In this document: one piece after another, positions 24,031 to 28,854 of the stretch | How the letters are laid out: each line of letters opens with the position of its first letter | Numbering within the stretch: the stretch's first letter is position 1 | Assembly (NCBI GenBank): GCA_934747335.1 | Contig: CAKVGS010000027.1 | Coordinates: forward strand, 1-28,854 | Reading direction: 5' to 3' | Origin: an uncultured Candidatus Melainabacteria bacterium | Lineage (GTDB): Bacteria > Cyanobacteriota > Vampirovibrionia > Gastranaerophilales > Gastranaerophilaceae | Length of the DNA: 28,854 bases | Translations under genes and position numbers: made by a program | Notes under the pieces: model-generated | The model's input: only the letters and a program-made list of their open reading frames with translations | Databases searched by the model: none | What the model was told of the DNA's origin: nothing

Positions 24031-24636
24031 TTATTTAATAATAACAATATCACCGCGTTTAACTTCTGCTGCAAGCTGTTTAATGACTTCGTTATCCATA
24101 CGCATACAACCATGTGAAGCGTAGCGTCCCAAGCTGTCATAGTTATTATTACCATGAATAAATTCGCCAATATCACTTTTTTCGCCGGTTTTCGGGTCCA
24201 ATTTATTTAATAAAATTATTTTAGGGCCATAAGCACCGGGATTACGCCTTCTCTTAGTATGTGCAGGAGCGGTTTTATATGGGTACGTTTCAGTATGCGT
24301 TACAACTCTAATACCTTTACTTGTTGGAGAACTTGGGCTTCCACTTGCTATCATATAAGCCATTTCAGGTTTTCCTTGAATGTTGTATTTGTATAAAACA
24401 TTTTTATTTAAATCAACAACAAATTTTGCAGTCTTATCTTCACCTTGAATTTTTACATGTGGATTAGGAGCACCTGCTAAAACATCTCTAGAAGATGTTC
24501 CTTCCGGTGGAGCCGTAACAATCACAAAATCATCTTGTTCAATCGTATTTTGCGCTTGAATTTTATTATTAGCAAATGGCACAACTGCCATTGCACATCC
24601 TAAGGTAAATGTTTTTATTGTATTTGTTATTCTCAT
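24031..24636 (-). CDS. Exported L,D-transpeptidase (YkuD domain)
   Basis: 201 aa. A signal peptide spans about residues 1-28 (TFTLGCAMAVVPFANNKIQAQ). The YkuD catalytic domain follows (about 70-200) with the HGN motif at 161-163 and the catalytic SHGCMRM motif, C177 and H175. Such enzymes form 3-3 peptidoglycan cross-links or attach proteins to the wall. No LysM or other wall-binding domain is attached. The start ATG lies directly after TGTTTTATAAATAAT with no ribosome binding site, as at the M16 gene. Confidence 0.92.
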   Translation of the reverse strand: MRITNTIKTFTLGCAMAVVPFANNKIQAQNTIEQDDFVIVTAPPEGTSSRDVLAGAPNPHVKIQGEDKTAKFVVDLNKNVLYKYNIQGKPEMAYMIASGSPSSPTSKGIRVVTHTETYPYKTAPAHTKRRRNPGAYGPKIILLNKLDPKTGEKSDIGEFIHGNNNYDSLGRYASHGCMRMDNEVIKQLAAEVKRGDIVIIK

Positions 24637-24640
24637 ATTA

Positions 24641-24670
24641 TTTATAAAACACGTAAAAATAAAATTTGCT
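24641..24670 (-). promoter_or_regulatory. ACGTG-box promoter of the L,D-transpeptidase gene
   Basis: Minus strand: AGCAAA (24670-24665), A/T tract, TTTTTACGTGTTTTA, with TG-T-TTTATA as extended -10 (or TATAAA). The first option puts transcription start at A of ATG 24636. The site is 23/30 identical to 10595-10624. Confidence 0.5.
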
Positions 24671-24674
24671 AATT

Positions 24675-24708
24675 AAAAAAAAGGTGCATTAAAGCGCACC
24701 TTTTTTTT
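24675..24708 (-). terminator. Intrinsic terminator of trpS
   Basis: Minus strand: A8, GGTGC, loop, GCACC, T8. It begins inside the TAA stop of trpS (24709-24707). The A-run and T-run make it symmetric, so it could also stop plus-strand transcription coming through from der. Confidence 0.9.
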
Positions 24709-25711
24709 AATACATTCTTACAAATTTTCTAACTTCTTTTAGAACTTTTTGAGCCTCTTCTCTTGCTCTGGCTGAACCTTCGGTCAAAATCTTTTCAACG
24801 ATTTCCGGATGAGCTTCATAATATCTTCTGTTTTCTCTAACTTCTTTAAATTTCTCATTTACTTTTGCGCCCAATTGACGTTTACAATCTGCACATCCGC
24901 GTTGACCTTTTTCGCATTCGCATCTGATTGTATTAACTTCTTCTTCACTTCCGAAAATCTTCCAATACTTGAAAGCTACTTCACAATCATCAGGATGACC
25001 CAAATCATCTTTTCTCATTCTGCTTCTATCAGTAATTGCAGACATAATCTTTTTCGCAGTTACTTCTTCAGTATCAGCAATCTTGATATCATTATTGAAA
25101 GATTTGCCCATTTTATTGCCGTCTAAACCGCAAATCAAAGAACAATTGTTCAACAAAGGTTTTGTTTCTTTAAAGAAATCAGTTTTATAAATATTATTAA
25201 ATCTTCTTGCGATATCTCTTGTTAATTCAACGTGCGCAACCTGATCAATACCAACAGGTACAAAATCAGTATTAAACGCTAAAATATCAGCCGTCATAAG
25301 AACAGGATACCCCATCAATCCATAATTAATTTGAGATGCAAAACCTTCTTTTGAGTGCAAGATTTTTGCCATATCTTTTAAATTAGGATCTCTTTCTACC
25401 CAGTTTTGAGGAGTAATCATGCTTAAATAAATATGAAGTTCTGCAATCTCAGGAATCAAAGATTGAACATAGATTGTTGATTTTTCAGGATTAATTCCGC
25501 TTGCAAGCCAATCAATCGCAACATCTACCACGTCTTGTCTTAAAGATTCTGTTTTATCATATTTTGTAGTCAATGCATGCCAGTCTGCAATAAAATAAAA
25601 ACATCTGTACTCATCTTGGAGTTTCAACATATTTTCTATTACGCCCAAATAATGGCCCAAATGAAGTTTACCTGTTGGGCGCATGCCTGTTACTACAATT
25701 TTATCCTGCAT
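24707..25711 (-). CDS. trpS: Tryptophanyl-tRNA synthetase, putative [4Fe-4S] type
   Basis: 334 aa, class Ic synthetase. HIGH-type motif HLGH at 17-20 (GMRPTGKLHLGHYLG) and KMSKS-type motif KMGKS at 200-204. It charges tRNA-Trp. Four cysteines C243, C266, C273 and C276 have the spacing C-x22-C-x6-C-x2-C, identical to that known for the iron-sulfur TrpRS of Thermotoga maritima; an extra C264 is present. No ribosome-bound leader control (T-box) could fit: the preceding gene ends 3 nt before the start. Confidence 0.95.
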   Translation of the reverse strand: MQDKIVVTGMRPTGKLHLGHYLGVIENMLKLQDEYRCFYFIADWHALTTKYDKTESLRQDVVDVAIDWLASGINPEKSTIYVQSLIPEIAELHIYLSMITPQNWVERDPNLKDMAKILHSKEGFASQINYGLMGYPVLMTADILAFNTDFVPVGIDQVAHVELTRDIARRFNNIYKTDFFKETKPLLNNCSLICGLDGNKMGKSFNNDIKIADTEEVTAKKIMSAITDRSRMRKDDLGHPDDCEVAFKYWKIFGSEEEVNTIRCECEKGQRGCADCKRQLGAKVNEKFKEVRENRRYYEAHPEIVEKILTEGSARAREEAQKVLKEVRKFVRMY

Positions 25712-25714
25712 ATA

Positions 25715-27241
25715 TTATTTCCTTTCCTTAATCATCAAAACTTTAATTTCTCCGGCATCTAAATCCGTAAATAAACGTTTATGACCGGCTTTTATATTAT
25801 CATTGCCGGTAATTACATCCAATACATTCTTTTTATTTATGCTTTTATCTTTTATCGTAATTTTATTTTGCGGATTTTTGAAATCCAAATTACCAACAAC
25901 AATTATTTGTTCTTTATTCAATTTTCTAGTAAATGCAAAAACTTTGTTATTGCCGGTTTTTAGTTCTGTAAAATCACCTTTTGTTACTAAATCCAAATTA
26001 TCATTTCTAAAAGCCAAAGCTTCTTTAAAATTGTTCAAAATTCTTTCATTTTTACCGTCAGGTTTTCTTGAGAAATTGAAAATATCTAATTTCCCACGAT
26101 GCACAAAATAAGTATCATCATCCGTTTCGGATTTTTGAGCCTTAGTGTTTGCCCAGGAATATAAATACTCATCTCCCGTAAAAAAGCCGTCTATACAATA
26201 AGGATTGAACGGCAAAGTTGCTTCCAACCAAGAAATCATGATTGAAAAGTTTTCGCCATGCAAAACAACAGGACTGACTTCATCGTGAGTGGTAAAACTC
26301 ATAATGACACTTTTTGGCGCTTTATAGGAATCAAGCAATTTCAAATTAAACTTGATATGTTCCATAAATTGCTCTGCATTCCATTCTTTCAAGTTAAAAA
26401 AGCTACCGTAATAACCGTCAAATCCTGCTTGAAGTAATTTATCGTAAGGTGTAAATTCTGCATACTGGCTTGGAGGTTCTCTCCAAGAATCAGACGCTTC
26501 AGCTAAGAACATAAATTCAGGGTCTTTACTTCTGGTATACTTAATAATTTCTTCCCAAAAAGCAGAAGGTTTAATCGTTGCAACATCCGCTCTAATTCCA
26601 TCTGCACCGATTGATAGAACTAAGTCAACAAACTTTTTATGAGCATCTATTACATCTTGATTTAGTTTTTTGTTATTGCCTGTTTTAAGCAATCTTACGT
26701 CTGTCCAATCTGTCGGGACGATTGAGCATTGTTTATCATCTTTTATAAATAATTCTGGATGAGTTAAAAATAAATCATAAGCACCACAGCTTGGAAGGTC
26801 AATTATTACTCTTATTCCACGTTTATGACATTCTTCAATAAACTTTTTTGCCTGTTCTACATCTGTAAGTTTTGAAGTTTTATCAACCAACTGAGGGTTT
26901 ATATCCCAAAAATTTTCCGCAGCATACACTGAACCTGCCGTTCCAAGAGCTTTAAGTCTTCCAACAGGAGTTATTGGTAAAACGTGAAGCGTATTTATAC
27001 CAAGATTTTTTATTTCATCTAATCTGTCAATCGCATTAAGAAAATTTCCGCTGACTTCATCTTCATCAATAATTTCATTGCCGTTTAAATCTTGAGCATT
27101 AAAAGTTCTAAGATTGATACCGCAAATATTTGCTTTGTTATTTAAAAACAAAGTTCTCAAGTCGTTATTTTCACCTGCATAAGCACAAGTTGAAAATAAT
27201 AATAACAACGCTAAAATCGGTAAAGAAACTTTCATCTTCAT
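25715..27241 (-). CDS. Secreted alpha-amylase family (GH13) protein
   Basis: 508 aa from ATG 27241, which has AGGGG at ideal distance. Signal peptide 1-22, cleavage likely after CAYA. An EF-hand-like calcium loop DLNGNEIIDEDE follows at about 51-62. GH13 catalytic residues are visible: nucleophile Asp219 (GIRADVA), acid/base Glu248 (FLAEASDS) and Asp320 (TTHDEV, an atypical region IV). Region I is unusual (VIIDLPSCGAYD) and lacks the normal 'DxxxNH' His. A C-terminal beta domain (KVFAFTRKLNKEQIIVVGNL) is present. It probably acts on alpha-glucans outside the cytoplasm; specificity is uncertain because of the region I change. It lies 3 nt before trpS. Confidence 0.85.
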   Translation of the reverse strand: MKMKVSLPILALLLLFSTCAYAGENNDLRTLFLNNKANICGINLRTFNAQDLNGNEIIDEDEVSGNFLNAIDRLDEIKNLGINTLHVLPITPVGRLKALGTAGSVYAAENFWDINPQLVDKTSKLTDVEQAKKFIEECHKRGIRVIIDLPSCGAYDLFLTHPELFIKDDKQCSIVPTDWTDVRLLKTGNNKKLNQDVIDAHKKFVDLVLSIGADGIRADVATIKPSAFWEEIIKYTRSKDPEFMFLAEASDSWREPPSQYAEFTPYDKLLQAGFDGYYGSFFNLKEWNAEQFMEHIKFNLKLLDSYKAPKSVIMSFTTHDEVSPVVLHGENFSIMISWLEATLPFNPYCIDGFFTGDEYLYSWANTKAQKSETDDDTYFVHRGKLDIFNFSRKPDGKNERILNNFKEALAFRNDNLDLVTKGDFTELKTGNNKVFAFTRKLNKEQIIVVGNLDFKNPQNKITIKDKSINKKNVLDVITGNDNIKAGHKRLFTDLDAGEIKVLMIKERK

Positions 27242-27258
27242 AAAAAATCCCCTGTTAA

Positions 27259-27287
27259 ATCGTATCAAATAATGGATAAGAAGTAAA
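27259..27287 (-). promoter_or_regulatory. Possible promoter of the GH13-trpS genes
   Basis: Minus strand: -35 TTTACT (27287-27282), 17-nt spacer ending TGA, -10 TACGAT (27264-27259). Both boxes are 4/6 matches, helped by the TGn extension. The upstream small gene may also read through. Confidence 0.4.
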
Positions 27288-27305
27288 CAACAGATTTTTA
27301 AAATA

Positions 27306-27599
27306 TTATTTCTTCAAAGCATTTTCCAAAGCTTTTTCAAGAACCTCTATTTTTGATTCAAGGACTTTTACTCTTGAAGATGATTCAGTAGAAGCAATGG
27401 ATTCTTTTTCCAATTCTCGTTTATATGAATTTAATTTTTCGTTTTTGACATTCATCTTTAACGTCATTAAAAATATCGCAAGAGCAAAACCTGATAAAAA
27501 CATAGTTATCATTGGAATATGTCCTGTTTGATTTAAAAATGTATAGCCTGCGCATGCAATCGTTAAAAGTGACAATATAATTAGTGATACATTTTTCAT
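27306..27599 (-). CDS. Small LapA-like membrane protein with coiled coil
   Basis: 97 aa from ATG 27599, which has AAGGAG six bases upstream; a longer frame to 27638 has no such site. Two membrane segments (about 5-22 and 31-48) with a short connection (LNQTGHIP) are followed by a cytosolic charged coiled coil of about 45 residues. This layout matches LapA/YciS-domain proteins, but sequence identity cannot be judged by eye. A -10 TACAAT (27625-27620) and -35 TTAGCA (27649-27644) precede it; that -35 uses the same bases as the TGCTAA of the divergent flhB promoter. Confidence 0.7.
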   Translation of the reverse strand: MKNVSLIILSLLTIACAGYTFLNQTGHIPMITMFLSGFALAIFLMTLKMNVKNEKLNSYKRELEKESIASTESSSRVKVLESKIEVLEKALENALKK

Positions 27600-27643
27600 T
27601 ACAAACTCCTTTTGACAACATTGTACAATAAAATCCAAGTTTA

Positions 27644-27652
27644 TGCTAAACT
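27644..27652 (+). promoter_or_regulatory. Extended -10 of the flhB-like gene
   Basis: TG-C-TAAACT at 27644-27652, the same box as at der. Predicted start near 27659, leader about 32 nt. TTGACA at 27612-27617 is too far away to be its -35. Confidence 0.4.
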
Positions 27653-27690
27653 AATAACAATAGAAACGAAAATCCGACGGAACAAACAAA

Positions 27691-28758
27691 ATGGGTGATG
27701 AAGATAAACAGTTTGATGCCACCCCCCAAAAGCTTGAGAGAGCAAGAAAAGAAGGGCAGGTAGTTAAATCAAAAGACGTGTCAACAGCATTGTCTTTACT
27801 CGTTATGTTTTCTTTTATTAATATGCTTGCACCTCTTATTTGGAAGCTTATTGTAGGACTTTTCAAAACCCTTTATGAACAAATCCCAAATCATAGTTTA
27901 GAAAACATCGGTATTACATATATATTAACAGTAACTCTTATTCCTGCGGTTGTTATAATCGGCGCTATTTTATTTGTAGCAGCTTTTGTCGCAATAATCG
28001 GTGATTTTATTCAAGTCGGGCCTCTGGTTGCAACAGCACCATTAGTACCAAAGCTTGATAAACTTAATCCGACAAAATATTTTAAAAATCTTTTTCAAGT
28101 AAAAACGCTGTTTGAACTATGTAAAAACATTGTTAAAGTTTTTATTTTAGGTTTAGTAGGTTGGACTGTATATAGAGCGCATTTAGAAAGCATATTGATG
28201 CTCGCCGCGATTGATAACCATTTTGCAGTTATGATTGAATTTGGTAAATTAATCGTTGAATTTATTTATAAGGCCTGTATAGCATTCCTTATAATTGCAG
28301 CAGCCGATTATGGAATGACAAAATGGAAGTTTTTAAAAGATCAAAAAATGTCATTCAAAGAAATTAAAGATGAATACAAAAACTCCGAAGGTGATCCACA
28401 TGTAAAAGCTGCATTGAGACAAAGGCGTATGCAAATGTTACAACAAGGCGCAATGGATTCGGTTCCTGATGCGGATTTTGTGGTTAGAAACCCAACCCAC
28501 GTTGCTTGTGCTTTAAAATATGATGCAGAAACTATGCAATCACCAATGCTTACGGCAAAAGGAACAGAGCTTATTGCAAAAAAAATCATAGACATTGCAA
28601 CAAAACACAATGTGCCTGTAATTGATAACGCACCTGTTGCAAGAGCCTTATTCAGAATGGTTGATATAAACCAACAAATCCCGCCTGAATTGTACAAGGC
28701 CGTTGCTGAAATCTTATTATTTGTTTACGGTCTAAAAAATAAACAACAGGGACAATAA
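27691..28758 (+). CDS. flhB: FlhB/SctU family export apparatus switch protein
   Basis: 355 aa, full length. N-terminal FDATPQKLERARKEGQVVKSKD, four membrane segments (about 32-56, 76-105, 143-165, 188-208), then the cytoplasmic domain with the autocleavage motif NPTH at 267-270 (RNPTHVACALKYD), AKGTELIAKKI, VPVIDNAPVARALF and IPPELYKAVAEILLFVY. FlhB cleaves itself at N/P and controls substrate switching of flagellar export; SctU does so in injectisomes. The C-terminus looks closer to FlhB. No other flagellar or type III genes are in the window, so the choice remains open. The ribosome binding site is weak (CGGA). Confidence 0.88.
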   Translation: MGDEDKQFDATPQKLERARKEGQVVKSKDVSTALSLLVMFSFINMLAPLIWKLIVGLFKTLYEQIPNHSLENIGITYILTVTLIPAVVIIGAILFVAAFVAIIGDFIQVGPLVATAPLVPKLDKLNPTKYFKNLFQVKTLFELCKNIVKVFILGLVGWTVYRAHLESILMLAAIDNHFAVMIEFGKLIVEFIYKACIAFLIIAAADYGMTKWKFLKDQKMSFKEIKDEYKNSEGDPHVKAALRQRRMQMLQQGAMDSVPDADFVVRNPTHVACALKYDAETMQSPMLTAKGTELIAKKIIDIATKHNVPVIDNAPVARALFRMVDINQQIPPELYKAVAEILLFVYGLKNKQQGQ

Positions 28759-28773
28759 ATTTGTGTCGTTTCT

Positions 28774-28807
28774 AAAAAAAAGAAAAACCCTTCAAAAAGA
28801 AGGGTTT
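28774..28807 (-). terminator. Terminator for a minus-strand transcript entering from the right
   Basis: Stem AAACCCTTC (28785-28793), loop AAAAA, GAAGGGTTT (28799-28807). On the minus strand the stem is followed by TTTTTCT8, a good U-tract; on the plus strand only GGAATC follows. It therefore mainly serves a minus-strand gene whose end lies at or beyond the right edge, and may weakly end flhB. Confidence 0.7.
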
Positions 28808-28854
28808 GGAATCTTGTTTAATAATTCCTCATGTGTAGAAGGTTAGTGTGTAGG

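Noticed and set aside
25712..25714. T-box or leader control of trpS
   Set aside because: Only 3 nt separate it from the GH13 stop codon, leaving no room for a leader RNA.
28808..28854. End of a minus-strand protein gene at the right edge
   Set aside because: A frame ending in TAA exists, but 47 bases are too few to tell coding from untranslated sequence; only the terminator is reported.

Overview
The window is AT-rich, gene-dense bacterial chromosome. It best fits a non-photosynthetic relative of cyanobacteria, a Gastranaerophilales (Melainabacteria/Vampirovibrionia)-type gut bacterium. The reasons are a fused TIGR03960-TIGR03936 radical SAM protein, a PcrA/Der/FtsEX core of ordinary bacterial type, an FlhB-family export protein, and proteins whose N-termini carry a short 'F-x-G-K'-like tag (FFRGK, SFQGK, NFRN). 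No photosynthesis gene, phage, IS transposase, CRISPR array or rRNA is present. The lineage is an inference.

Layout. 1-2288 (-): the 5' part of a fused radical SAM gene that runs off the left edge and carries a GC-rich palindromic insert read in frame. 2386-3171 (+): a membrane-associated protein with a HEAGH zincin motif, divergent from the radical SAM gene. 3209-3591: a non-coding palindromic element with terminal inverted repeats. 3640-7456 (-): a membrane-anchored MORN/YwqK-like protein and a double-domain M16 metalloprotease. 7519-9754 (-): a small Cys-motif protein, ProA and TyrA in one tightly packed unit. 9755-10786: a second palindromic repeat, two small coiled-coil proteins and tRNA-Arg(CCG). 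10787-12673 (+): a GAF-GGDEF-HD-GYP-like signalling protein.

12721-17799 (-) is one closely packed operon: the transketolase C-terminal subunit, FtsE, FtsX, an HDOD protein, a degenerate receiver/GGDEF protein and a cysteine hydrolase. 17935-19692 (-): a HEAT-like repeat protein and a DprA-like SLOG protein. 19780-24029 (+): PcrA and Der, with a decayed gene fragment between them. 24031-27599 (-): L,D-transpeptidase, TrpS, a secreted GH13 protein and a small LapA-like membrane protein. 27691-28758 (+): an FlhB/SctU-type export switch protein.

Main observations. (1) Several genes appear to have leaderless or nearly leaderless mRNAs, with the start codon about 7-12 nt after a -10 box and no Shine-Dalgarno sequence. 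(2) Most recognisable promoters carry an extended -10 (TGn). (3) TrpS has the exact C-x22-C-x6-C-x2-C spacing of the [4Fe-4S] tryptophanyl-tRNA synthetases. (4) The FtsEX operon encodes a protein whose GGDEF signature is destroyed but whose RxxD I-site is kept at the correct spacing, suggesting a c-di-GMP receptor. (5) Palindromic elements occur both between genes and inside a conserved gene without breaking it.
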